Positions 1 through 12,304 of a DNA stretch of 64,000 nucleotides are shown one piece after another. The translations under genes were made by a program, and so were the position numbers. Position 1 is the first letter of the stretch. The number at the start of each line of letters is the position of its first letter. The notes under the pieces were generated by a model, which saw nothing but the letters and a program-made list of their open reading frames with translations, was not told where the DNA came from and made no database searches. This DNA is from Auanema rhodensis (Eukaryota; Nematoda; Chromadorea; Rhabditida; Rhabditidae), in assembly GCA_964057225.1 (NCBI GenBank), contig OZ059894.1, positions 6,913,131 through 6,977,130 of the forward strand. Reading direction: 5' to 3'.

Positions 1-965
1 AGAGGAAATGAAAAAATGGATTCTGTCCTGAAATCTGCCAAAGAACAGATTGACTTTGATAAAGGTTCGTATCGTAAATACTGCTAAGATTCTGAATTTT
101 GCTGTTTTTCAGGTCCAATTGTTGGTGTTCAAGTGAGACGAACAGATAAAATTGGTACAGAAGCTTCGTTCCATTCGATTGAAGAGTACATGGAATGGGT
201 TGAGATTTGGTTCAAAGTTAATGAACGACGACTTGGTCATCCTCTCCAACGAAGAGTTTACATAGCTAGTGATGATCCAAATGTTATTCCTGAAGCTAAG
301 AAAAAGTAAGAATTAAAGAAAATACTTTGAACCTCTTCCAAACTCTTTTATAGTTATCCTGATTATCAAATTTATGGAGATATTTCAATAGCTAATACAG
401 CTCAAATGAATCAAAGATATACTGATAATTCTCTTTACGGAGTAATAACCGATATTCGGCTTCTCAGTGAATGTGATTATCTTGTTTGCACTTTTTCAAG
501 TCAGGTAAATTGATTTTCAGACACATTAATGTTTGGAAAATGAACTTTGAAATGAATGTTGTATTCAGGTTTGTCGTATGGGATTCGAGCTTATGCAAGT
601 TAGGCTTGGAGATGCTGGAGAAAACTTCCATTCATTGGATGACTTGTACTATTATGGTGGACAGTTCCGTAAGATTGCATTTCATAGAGTGGTATTTTCT
701 AATCATAGGTTTTTTAGCTCATGAACAAGTTGCATATGAAAGCTATAAACCAGAAAAGCCTGAAGAGATCGAACTTGAGCCAGGAGATATCATAGGAATA
801 GCTGGAAATCACTGGGATGGCTATTCCAAAGGACAGAACCGTCGAACAGGCAAGACAGGCCTATATCCATCATACAAGGTATGCGTTCAAGTTGTAAAAT
901 ACTTTAATCTTGAACGTTTTCAGGCTCTTGAACATTGGAGAATAGTTGATTTTCCTGAAATATAA
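1..965 (+). CDS. fut-8: Alpha-1,6-fucosyltransferase (FUT8), 3' part
   Basis: This enzyme adds the core alpha-1,6 fucose to N-glycans in the Golgi, using GDP-fucose. Six exons are visible: 1-64, 113-305, 354-504, 569-668, 718-878 and 924-965. They join in frame to 236 residues and stop at 963-965. The 5' part lies before the window, so the catalytic N-terminal half and membrane anchor are missing here. Visible FUT8 hallmarks are the donor-binding motif [11 protein letters not shown] (exon 2), the stretch [12 protein letters not shown] (exon 4) and the C-terminal SH3-like domain with [19 protein letters not shown] (exon 5). These match the known family order closely. The stop lies where the family normally ends, so the 3' end is complete. 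Confidence 0.95.
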
Positions 966-2855
966 TATCATAAATGCTCTTTCAAATACATCGAGAGAAT
1001 TTACATCAATTAGCGCTTAGTCAGACCAACTACTCATTTCTGTGATTCTAGTCTATCCGGGTCTCAATCCATTATCTAAAATATTATATAATATAATTAA
1101 AATTAGACAATTTCGGAGTTTTAATGGGTAAAGTACCGTGTTGTGAAAATTTTTTTACCGTGTTCATTCATATTTTCATTTAATTTTTTTTTCAAAAAAT
1201 ACTTTTAAAAAAAGATTAGATTTTTTGAATTTCGTTGTTCATTGTATTCATTTTTAATTTTTTTTTCTCAAAATCAGAAGATATAAGATACTGGTCGTCA
1301 TTCTCATCTATATTAATCAGATTAAGCAATCTGATCTTCAAAGTTCTATCAGATACTATATCCGTTGTATGCCTTTCTAGTCATTCGGTTTATTATTTAA
1401 TAAAGTTTTATGCAACTTTTTTATTTAATTTTTTAAGAGAAAAATTACTTTTGATCCTATTTAATTCAAAGTTTTCTGTCCCCAACTCTTCTTGTTTCGT
1501 GTACAGAAAGTATAAACGTCACAACTACAATTCTTCACATGCATAGCAATCAGAAAGAATGATAAACTGATTAAAAAATAATTTTTAAATGGCTATAATA
1601 TTAAGTTAAAGGCTATTAGCTGCTTCTTGTGCTTCTCTCTCATTGGGAGGTGTCATATCATACTAATTCTTTATCGTTATCTTCTGGGAAACACGTCCTG
1701 CAAAGTAAAAGCTCTCAAGAAACTGTGTATCATCCATTTCTTATATATTTTTATCATATTCAATGAGATAAGTTTTCCGAAAGAACATGAGATAAGAATT
1801 AGATAATGCTGGAAGAGGCATAGAAAATTTTCCGGACATCATAGAGAGCACGCGTCAAACTACGAGAGACAGGACATTGAAGAGAGAAAGTGGAAAAAGA
1901 GAGTAGAAAATGTGAATAAACCATCACTACTACAGAAGTGTGTCTAATAAATTATCAGTATTTCTCTCAGGTAGCCCATCAAAATGAATGAAAGTCCGAT
2001 ATGTTTATCTAATTGTCCTTTATTCTATGGATTCAGTCACAAAATTATATTTATAACAAACATATGATGATATCACATATACTTCCGTCAATTGTACTGT
2101 ATTCATTAGATACCTTGTATGAATTAGTCATCTATAGAACAAGGAATTACTTTTTACTATTAAAATGCAAAAAATGCAGAAAAAAAGTTTAAAGAGCGTT
2201 CATTAATTACTTAAGATTGAATGTACATAATTGCACTTTAGGACATAGGTTGAAATAAGTTGAAAAAAATTAAAAAATTGAAGACACAAATCAAAAGTAA
2301 TGAAACTTAATTGACTAAAACATATGCTTGACAAGTTTCTTGATCTTGGTGAGTGAGAGAAAGATCTTTCTGCATGATTTCACTTGATCACATTGTGCGA
2401 CTGATCAAAGATAATTACACAAAATCATTAATATGCTTAGCGTTGCCAAAATTTTCATAAAATTTAGAAATCGTTCAACTTCTTCATATTGCAAAATTAC
2501 TAAAAATAAATAAATTGAAAGAGAAATTGGTTTCGCAAAAAAAAAAGTTTTAAATAGCTGAAGAATATAATATGGACAGTTGAAGTGATATTAGGTAGGA
2601 ACGGACAGTTGCAAAACGGTTTTTCTCTCATTTTCACATCTTTAACTTCTGATTCTCTTAACTATTTATCAATACAATATAACCTCTCTGATTGACGACA
2701 ACGATTTTCTGAAACTTTTGGCTGACTGTGGAGTTGATTGACTGAATGCATTAGCGCTAGGTAACAACAAGCTGGTGAGAATCAACAATGCTGCAGACTG
2801 CCATAACCGAACAAATTGCTTAATTTCATCGCTTCCTTTACCATTTACATCTTCG

Positions 2856-2917
<62 letters not shown>

Positions 2918-3149
2918 GTTGTCGTCGTCGTGGTCGTCATCAGACAACCACACATACACATACACACGCAGACGTATACAACCCACAACCATCATCATCC
3001 ATCTCGGTCCAATGTCAGCAAAGAAAGTTGCGCCTTTTCTCTCACAGTGCTGACTGACTGATGACTATATTCCCCAATCAACCAATTCCGTCTACATATT
3101 GATTTCTCATAAAAACTTCATTTGGTATACAAGCAGATCATCACGGATC
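966..3149. other. Intergenic region between fut-8 and the EGF-repeat gene
   Basis: No coding exon is supported here. The only notable structure is a CAT/GTC trinucleotide repeat near 2855-2930. Open frames over that repeat (poly-Ser, poly-Ile, poly-Asp) are products of the repeat. The last 200 bases should hold the promoter or trans-splice acceptor of the next gene; an AAGCAG acceptor-like site ends at 3136, shortly before the ATG at 3150. Confidence 0.7.
2855..2930. repeat. (CAT)n microsatellite followed by (GTC)n
   Basis: About 21 tandem CAT units run from 2855 to 2917 and pass directly into four to five GTC units to 2930. It sits about 220 bp before the EGF-repeat gene and is probably length-polymorphic. 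Confidence 0.95.
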
Positions 3150-5524
3150 ATGGCTTATGTACTTGCGATTCTGGCTATAAGCTTAGCCGTATCATCAACT
3201 CATGATATATCATATTCGCTTCAGATTAATAGGTTTGTACATACTTTTATACATTTTATCTGAAACTTTGAATCAAAAAATACCTGACTGAATGATTCTA
3301 ATAGCATTACATTTCTTATTTCGCGAGAGATTTCAATTTCGATAAGATTTATTGCAGCAATTCACACTTTGAGAAAAACTAATTTCTATATTGAAGATAT
3401 TTTTTGAATGGTCAATTTCATTAATCTGCATATTTCATGATTTTCACGCATTTCACGTGTTTCACGTAATTGTGGACGTTCTAGCTGTCTCACGTACACT
3501 TCAACTAATTTCATTTTGATATGACTAATACAACTATGCGGTTGCATGCAATCCAATTTCAATGAAATAGCTGTTTTCCAAGAAGTTAACCTTGGTACTT
3601 TCAGGATTCTCTACAAGCGTAATGCCATAGAAAATACATTGAAAGATAATCCAGCCTCTCCCTGCCGAAATGGAGGTATATTTGCCAATGAGAAATGTCA
3701 TTGTATTCATCCACACACTGGACCAACATGCCAAGATTTTGCCTGTGGTAAGTGCACAATCATATTTATTTCCTTCTCATCATTCCATCAACTATATCAT
3801 CTTATTATTTTTATTTTTCTTTTATTCCATTATCTTTATTAGTTTAATGAATTAGCATTCTAGTTCACGGACTATCTGTCGGGCCACGTTTTGATCCGAA
3901 CAGTCTGTTCTTTAGCAGGCCTTGTATCTGTAATGACGGATGGGAAGGAGAATTATGTGATCTACGACTTACTGATAAGGTAAAAACAATTTTTTTACGT
4001 ATTTCCTCTAGAAAAATTCTTTGCTCTTTTGACTATTTCTTATACTAATCTCAATTACTTTTATAATTTTTTTTTTTTTGGATTTTCAAAGCAATCAAAG
4101 TGAAATATAATACCTTAGCTATATAACAACAAAAAAATGTTTCTTTCAATATTTTCAAAAAGCGTGTTTATAGACGGAACGTCTGATCAAAATACTAAAC
4201 ATAAGGTAGTAAATTTACTTTTTAATAGATAAACTAAAATGTTTCTATAAACTTCCCATCTTAATCTGAGACATTAAAATGATTCAGTAAACTGGTTCCT
4301 TTTTATCTTTAATATATTGCCTTTCATAAATCACATAACTGATACATACAAAAAACAACAGATCAATATATTTCTATCATTTTTCTTTAATTTCTATATT
4401 ATATAAGTTCTTTATAGATGTTAGAAAAAAAAAGTTTTTTTTCTTTTTTATCTATTTCTTTTTCTATAAAAATTAGAAAATTTATAGTGTAATCAGCGTG
4501 GACAATGGGTAAATAACACGTGCCAGTGTGTAGGTAGCTTCTTCGGTGATCATTGTCAGTACACAAGTCGATGTGATTTTGGTCAAATTCGAAATGGAAG
4601 GTAGACCTTGGCATCATCGTTTTACATGAAATTTCATAAAATTCAAAAAATATTCTCAAATTTTAAGACAATTAACTTATTGTTCTTCTGCAAATTTTCT
4701 AAAACTCCAGATGTATTTGTAACAAACACTTTCACGGAGATTACTGCGAAAAAGCTGTTTGCTATCATGGTTATGCTGGTATCATATGCGTATTCAAGTT
4801 ATTACCTTTCATTCTCTTTTTCCGATATTTCAAACCATTCGCGATCTTGTGTCTGTCCTGCCAAGTACAGAGGAACACATTGTGATGAATGCTCGCAAGT
4901 TGGACGTCATATTCTTCCATATCCTCACTGTGTTGTCGATTTTGTTGGCCAACAAAAAGTAACGCGAAAGAAAACTCTTCATCAAGTAATTGAAATGATC
5001 TCCCAGAGGTTTTCAAAAAGAATTCTTTGTTTTAGAATAAATCTAGGATGTATATCATAACTGGAGCAATTATCTTCTTAACTATTGTTGGAATTATAAT
5101 GTTTCTTTTACATCAATGGCATCAAAAAAGAAAAAATCCTCAGGTACTTTAAGAGAATATTTTGAAGAGTACAAGCATTATGTTTTTAGTTGGAAGAAAT
5201 ACGTCTGAGAGAACTACAAGATCGTCAAGCCATGTTAACAAAGGCAGCCATGGAATGCAATTTAGGACCGTACGTTTCTTCTAAAAATAAAATATTCACT
5301 TTGCAATAATTGTTTTAGTGGATCAGCACAGAATTCAATAATCAAGCGCGAAAGACGACGATCTCTTCCAAACTTGTTCAAATTGCGCAGAAATTCAAGC
5401 TCAGGTACTCGGACTCTCACTGTCAGCATACGATATATCGAATTTAGGTCCATCCTTCTTCCGTGTTCGAAACGAATTCCAAGTGACACAGGTCAGCAAG
5501 GTAGAAGACGAAGCAGAGACTTAG
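3150..5524 (+). CDS. Secreted-entry, single-pass membrane protein with five EGF-like repeats
   Basis: Ten exons (3150-3232, 3605-3747, 3864-3979, 4488-4600, 4711-4778, 4834-4958, 5036-5143, 5190-5269, 5319-5404, 5448-5524) join to 332 residues. The first exon encodes a signal peptide (MAYVLAILAISLAVSS). Five EGF-like units follow, each with a CxC...GxxC core such as CHCIHPHTGPTC, CICNDGWEGELC and CVCPAKYRGTHC. A transmembrane helix lies in exon 7 (YIITGAIIFLTIVGIIMFLL). The basic cytoplasmic tail contains RRRSLPNLF. Intron 5 (4779-4833) needs an AA acceptor in place of AG; all other introns are GT-AG. The layout suggests a cell-surface adhesion or ligand protein. The family is not recognised further, and extra 5' exons are possible. 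Confidence 0.85.
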
Positions 5525-6460
5525 AAAGGAAAATTCAACGAAATCTCAAAATGTCAAATAATATGAACAAAATGTTGAAAATTGCGTGGATGTATCATCA
5601 CATAACTTCACTCTTATTCCTTTTTACCGCCTTTTTTTCTGTTTTATTCACATTGAACACTGTCGTGAACTGGTGATTGATCTCTTTAGAAATTAAATGA
5701 CGAAGCTAACCATCATTTTTTCGTTTTTTCGACCTGAAGTTTAAAATGAAATGTTTTCAAATAACTGTATCTTATTACTGCTTCAATAGTTTTGACTGAT
5801 TGCTTGCTGCGGCTAAGCCAGTTACTGAGAAATATATCAAATTTCCTATCTATTTTCGATATGTTTATCTTTCTGAAAACATAAAATAATAGTTGTTGTG
5901 ATTGTAATTTGAACTATTGGATAATCAATTAGACTTTGACTTATATGGCCCGTCCCTGTATGAATAAGACTATCAAACATGAGTCAAGCAATAGCCAAGG
6001 AAAGCTTGCTGAATAAGTTGTTTCGGGGTTGTAATCTAAATCTAAAACAAGATTCGACGTAAAATGTTATTTATCAACAGAGAGTTGTCCGCTGTCCAAT
6101 GTTTCTCCATCTGTTATCTATGTGGCTATCATGCTAAAGCCAACACATTTTGTCTTTTGTATCTATGACACGGATGGACTTTCAATTGAACACACATTTT
6201 CTTGAAATGATCTTGAATCAAACTGATAACTTTTTTACAAGCTACCACACATTATATTTACATGAGTCAAATAGAAGATAATCATAATTTCAACGTTTTT
6301 ATTACAATTGAATAGTTAATATAGTCAGATATACATGTGAAGATGATAATGATGATGATGATGATGATGATAATAATAATAATAAGGATGAGAAATACAA
6401 ACATCATACATACACTTCGGAAGACAACAAACAACAAATACACATACATTGAATCATAAA
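5525..6460. other. Intergenic region after the EGF-repeat gene
   Basis: No exon is supported. The stretch includes a GAT/TAA trinucleotide microsatellite near its end. It should hold the polyadenylation region of the EGF-repeat gene. Confidence 0.6.
6341..6384. repeat. GAT/TAA trinucleotide microsatellite
   Basis: Tandem GAT units (about seven) pass into tandem TAA units, ending in AATAAGG. This is a simple repeat in intergenic DNA. Confidence 0.9.
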
Positions 6461-6664
6461 ATGAATGAACTTCTCATACCTCTTCTACTTTCCTTACTAA
6501 TCATAGAACTGATTGTTGTGGTTTTGTTTTGTTTTTCAAAAAAAAAAAGGCATAGATATAGTACAGAGAGACATGAAATGTTGAATGTGCTGGCATTCGA
6601 GAATTTGATGATGAGAGAGCATCAACATGAAGCAGCAGGTTTCAGTTTGAACATAGAAGAATAG
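6461..6664 (+). CDS. Possible small single-pass membrane protein
   Basis: An intronless frame of 67 codons starts at ATG 6461. It encodes a strongly hydrophobic helix at residues 4-25 (LLIPLLLSLLIIELIVVVLF), then a basic stop-transfer patch KKKRHR and a polar, acidic tail ending NIEE. That order is what a real tail-anchored or type III microprotein would show. It is short, has no homologue I recognise, and lies close to the 3' end of a gene on the other strand, so it could be a chance frame. Confidence 0.3.
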   Translation: MNELLIPLLLSLLIIELIVVVLFCFSKKKRHRYSTERHEMLNVLAFENLMMREHQHEAAGFSLNIEE

Positions 6665-6844
6665 TCAACTATTCTTCATATTACATATGCTCATAACATG
6701 ATGCTGCTCTGCATTTGCTCGGTAAAAATGTACAAAATTGGATTATTTTCTTTTTTTTCTTTCAATGTCTAAATACATATATCATATATTGTATATATGA
6801 TATTCAATTATCAGCATAATATTCTAGGTTTTCATATAATCCAA

Positions 6845-9800
6845 TTAATCATTATAGAAATTGAGATATGGTGAGCATTGTACACCAGCATGAGAAATAT
6901 TCTGATAATGACCACAGCAGTTAGTATGTGATGAATCTTCTGTTGATGCCTGAAATCAGTTCATTGAGATGAGAAGAGTGTCTACAGAAAACTTACACTA
7001 TTGCTGTTTTGGAAAGCTGCAACATAACAAGGCTTAGCAAAACTTGTTGTACTAAGTTCTTTTAAAGCTGAATATGTAGCAGCACCTCCTCCAACTAATC
7101 CGAAAACTAAAAAATGAAATTTTAGTGACGAACGAGAAGTTTTAAGCTTAGAGTTATAGTTTAGCAAAAGAATATTGAAAATCTTACCGATAATAGAACC
7201 GCACAGAATCAAAGTTGCTTTGTCAGAGTACTTGAAAACACTGAAATAATATTTGGTTAGTATTTCAATTAAAACTTATTTGAGCATCATCTCTGAATTC
7301 AAATACTCACTCCGATAAGGAACATGGTTCTCTGTTCTTAATTCCGGTAACTTCTTCCTTCGTACGAGCAGAACTAAGGAATAGGTAGAACAGACATGGG
7401 AGAATAACTGATGTTAATGTGATCGTTGATCCACCTAGAAATATCACATATATTTATAATAAATCAAATCATATGAAATCAGCTTACCGACAAGATCTAG
7501 TAACGGACCAAAAGTTGGAACACTTTCAGCAACAAAGACAACAGCAAGCATGATAGTGGTACGGATAACAACACGCTTCCATCCGAAACCTGAAGAGACA
7601 ATGATTTTAGTAATGCAAAAACACTTCAAGGAAAGTTACTTTGAGGAATCTTGAAAAGATCTTCAATTTCTTGATTTAAAGGATTAAAGACGATTGTCAA
7701 AGTGAGGATACAATGAATAGTAATTAAGACATTAATAGATTGTTGAATACCCTTATTCTGAACACAAACCATATTATTACATCATGAAAGCATGCTATGA
7801 AATACCTGAATAGATGGAATAATGGAATCACGAAGTGATTCTCCATATACAACGTATCCCATAACAGATACCGGAACATACATGACAGCCATAACTAAAA
7901 AGAAATTTAAGAATAAAGTTAAAACACTAAATACAAACTTGAGAAAGCAAGTAAGACAGATTTAGTGAAGTCACGAGGATTTTTCATGTCGTGTTGAATG
8001 GTAGGGAAAGCAGAATGTCCTTAAATCATGAAGATATATTCTTCAGATTTAAATAATTTGACATACCTCCGTAAGCGAAAAGGAATGTTCCTAAAGCCAA
8101 GAAGAAGCTTGTTACTTTTGCTGTTGGCATAGTTCTATAATAAATCATCAGTATGAGTATGAAATATATTTATTTTTTTTTTTTTTGTAAATTTTAGATG
8201 ATAAATCTGTAATTCATCCCCAGTTTTAGTTATAGACTATTCATAGTACCTTTGACTTTCACAAATGCCATAATCAATTCCAGATCCAATAAGAATGAGT
8301 ACAACGGCACATGAAGTAGTGATCATAGCAATAACTACAGCCCACCTAAAGCAAATAAACATGATTTTGTATTTTTCTATTTTAAATTTTTGTTTTCAAA
8401 AACTTTTTAGTACTAGCTAGATGGTTTGATCTTCTAATAACTAAGTAGATAATATTGATAAAATTATTTTAAACAACTATTAAGTTCAATTCAATATTCT
8501 ATTTACATTCTATTACGTTTAGTATATTTAGTGGTTTTAAATATAAATGTTCTTCTTAAAATTCAAATATTAGTTTTCTCTTATCAAGCTAAAATATTTT
8601 GTTTATATTCTTTACATAGTTCTTATCGAGGACAATAAGATTTACGAATTAAATAAAGACAATTCTTTAAACATTTCTAAATCCCCCCCTCCCCTTCCCT
8701 TTTTCAACTTTCTCTTCTTTTCATTTTCACATGGTGTTTCTATTCAAAAGTATCAGTAGCATATTAGATAATCAGGGAAAGCACATGCATGACGGTGGAC
8801 TTTATTACCAAAAAACCATTTTGTGCATGGTGATTGTTATGTGATAAGAGAACGTGACGAAAGATGATTTTGAGTATGTGAAAACTCACCAGAAATCCTG
8901 TGGCGACTTCAAGAACGTTATAGGCAACAAGCAAATGGCCAAAATGATGATTACTATACAAAAGCTGATGCTACCTCCGAAGAAAGCCTGAAAGATTAGA
9001 AAAATGAAGTTGTCATTTCTACTGATAATTCTATTAGCTACATTTTTTTGTATTCATTTAACGACTAACCTTGATGAAATCATGAATGTTCTTGGATGAT
9101 AAAAGAAGATAAACAACAGCAATTCCGAATTGTGTGATATCGATACATATGGAAACAAGTAGTCTAAAAATAAAAAGAAACATTACAAATTCATTTTACA
9201 ATATTCATATAATGAATAATCAGTCTCATTCTTCACATTCTTCAGTCCTCCTCTGGATTATTTTTATGATTAAAGAGGACAATTTGAGAAGTATTCATAC
9301 CAAGAATGATGTTAATACGTAAGGATAAACAAATATCGATATCATAACGGAATGTGATGTAAGTACTCACCTTACAATAGGACCCATGGCTCTGTAACCA
9401 ATTTCTGGATAAGGCTTACGACAATGCTCATGATATTCTGGCCATGTATCAAGCAGAATGTTCCACGATTTTCCAAGTACGTAAGCAGTATAAGTAACAA
9501 CTAAGGTCATAACACATGTGATGGCGATTCCACCCCAGAATTCTGAAATTACACATTAGCTATTATATAATTCATTAAATTTCAATCTTATATTTTCTTT
9601 TATTATATCAATTTGTATTATTTTTGCTTCTTGAATTTATCTTTTTCATAATCTGATATACATTCAAGATAAGCTTCCGAAAATTAATTTTCACGTTTAT
9701 GCTAATGAGCTCGCACGTGTATATTCTTTTGTGTGCTTATCGCTATGTAGAACGGTTGTATTAGCAAATAGCCATTGGAAGAAAGAAACATAAGAACGTA

Positions 9801-11301
9801 CATTGCTTTCTTTCATAGTTTAGTTTTAACTATATAGGAATATGTGCAAAACCAGCAGAAGCTCTATTTTTAGATTTTAAACTTCCTATATCAACAATTA
9901 ATGGGCCAAATCTAACTGTTTATGAGTGTGAATCCGTTGAAGTTTGAAATCTTATCTCGGTACCAGTCGAACTATAATTAAAATACTTTTATAGTCAATG
10001 TTAAACTGCATGTAAGCTATAAAAGCGTTCGCATTCCTCAAAATTATGACGACCTTTAACCGATTTTGATGTGTGACATGCTGTATCAATAAAAAGAAAA
10101 GGCCAAAAGAGATTGAACTGCATAAACTAATTTGTGAAAAGAGCAGAGCGTTCAATGTCATATCTCAAACTATCTAAAGTTTATGTTTAAGGTGTCTTTA
10201 ACTAATTGTGGAAAAAAATAAGAAGCAATCCCTGTATGATTAGGAAATGTTTGAAATATTTGATACTACTAAGAGAAATCTGTCAGTCACTTTAGCTTGT
10301 ACGTGGACCCCCTTGTCACCTACTTATTGTGTTTTCTTGTTAAAGCGATATAAGAGGTCGTATATTAATCAAGAAAAGGATGGACATCTTTCTTTCATAT
10401 CAATATTGGATTACACGTGTTCTTCACATAAACTGATAAGTAAACTTTTTGGTGGCAATGACGTATTTAGACTTGCCTCAGGCTAAAACCGAGGTACAGA
10501 AGCTTGAAAAGAAGAAATTAAAAGAGAGGAGTAAACTACGTATAGAAACATAAAGTTGCTTTAGAATAATGAACCCTATTTCCTTGTTACACAAGAATCA
10601 AGAATTTCTAAGAATCTCCATCTTGAGAGATTAGCAGAAAAAAAGCGAAATATATGAAAAGATTGGTGATAACACCGATTCTTGATCTGACGTAATCTGA
10701 CAGCCAAAAACAGACTAGAGGCTGTATTCATGTTTGTTATAAGCTTTTTGCTTTACATTTTCTTTGTAAAACACAATAGATAAACAGATTACCTGACTGA
10801 ATCATAGCCGTAGGAAGGGCTACAAGACCACCACCAGCTAAATCTCCAACAACAAACAAGCCAGTGACAAACCATCCAAGACCATGTGCATTGATCTTCG
10901 GGCCGAGAATAGATCCAGAAGCAGCAGAACTCTTTCTCTTACCATCAGAAGAGCAATCAGTAGTTATAGAATCTCTTCTAAAAATATGATGAATTACAGC
11001 CGGAAGAAAACAAAGTGTTCAAAATCGCAACAGAATAAGCAATCGCGATAAGGGAAACTTTTGGTACTCTCTACAAGGTACAGAGAGAACATTTCTTATA
11101 GTTTATGATTATCACTGGTATCGCGTAAAGGTCTTCTTCATTTTGGCATAAAACGAAAAGAACGCGAGCAAAGAACTGATTCATCAATTCTTTAATATGT
11201 TTTGTCCAGTGTTTAAGGTGATAGAACAACAACAAATTTGTTCTAAATACTTACGCGATATCATTGTCATAATAGCATGGAGGAGCAGCAGGTCCCGTCA
11301 T
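6845..11301 (-). CDS. Amino acid transporter, AAAP family (SLC36/SLC32-like)
   Basis: Fifteen exons on the minus strand join to 513 residues. From the start they are 11255-11301, 10793-10977, 9371-9542, 9070-9163, 8890-8987, 8250-8345, 8067-8134, 7939-8019, 7806-7894, 7640-7757, 7488-7589, 7311-7434, 7188-7240, 6997-7106 and 6845-6949. Family marks are the first membrane segment ([15 protein letters not shown]), GKSWNIL after TM2, and the Aa_trans signature HSAFP..QHDMK (exon 8). About eleven membrane helices are expected. Members of this family carry amino acids or GABA across plasma or vesicle membranes, usually with protons; the substrate cannot be read from the sequence. The second intron is unusually long (1250 bp) for this window. 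Many nematode paralogues exist, so no gene symbol is given. Confidence 0.93.
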
Positions 11302-12304
11302 TATTGTCCGCTACAGAAGCTGTCGACTGCTGTACTACAGATGCTTATCAACTGAGAGAACGATTTCTTTTTCTTTATCAAAGTCTATCCTTTAACTGAG
11401 CCTTAGAGGAGGAGCCTATAAAATAACCAATAGGAAAAGAGTACATGGTAAAACGAGCTTTGACTGATGAAGCAAGCCAAAGAGACTCAATTATCAAGCA
11501 CAATTCAACTCCAACTGTAGTCTTGAGGAACATAATATAATGAGTATTTGAAAGCTATTTCAAACAATGTGGCAAAACAGGAAAAAAAGTTCAGCATAGA
11601 AGTAGAATAGAAATTGAAATGAGCGTTAAATATAAAATGAAAACCGATTTTTCAAACAACTTCAATGTAATGATGTCTAAAGTTTTAATTTATATGATAC
11701 TACTAAATTAAATCAAATATATTATGAGGAACAACGAAAAAGAGAAAGTAAGCAACCGGTCTGTATAGTGTATATCAGGTAAAATAAAGCCAATAACACC
11801 GATGATTTTATATAGATACCACCCCCATCCCCCCCAAACCAGAAGAAACAGATGTGAATACAGATGACATAAAACAGTTTCAAATATAATAATTTGGATA
11901 TTATCTTAAATCGTCTGTTTTATTTCACCTTTCAATTTCAAATTTGAAAAACAAGATCTTAATCCTTACCCCATGTATATTCTAAACCTAAACATGATAA
12001 CCTCCTTTATTGTCCAATATTTAAACTACACGCCGTTTGAATTTGTTAACCCAACATAACACATGGAATATCTTGAAGTTTGAATTGAAAGACGAAAGGC
12101 AAACAAAAGGTCTTTCAACCAATTATAAGATATCAAAGAAAAAAAGAAAACGCATCTACTACTTAATACCTTACATAATATGACAGTCATGCAATCATAT
12201 GATGAGTGAAAACTATGTAAACCAATCCCTTCTTATTTTAAAACAAAGAAAACAAACTTTACTATTAACACAAATAGATCCTAAAAACTTTATTGTAAAC
12301 AATA
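11302..12304. other. Upstream region of the transporter gene
   Basis: No exon is supported on either strand. The part next to 11301 should hold the transporter promoter. It contains C-rich runs around 11820. The far end abuts the 3' end of the downstream nucleotidyltransferase. Confidence 0.6.

Noticed and set aside
2669-3061. Overlapping open frames on both strands rich in Ser, Ile or Asp
   Set aside because: They are translations of the CAT/GTC microsatellite and have no independent support.
9952-10486. Open frames inside the 1250-bp intron of the amino acid transporter
   Set aside because: They are short, of mixed composition, with no domain and no splice partner. The intron itself is supported by phase on both sides.
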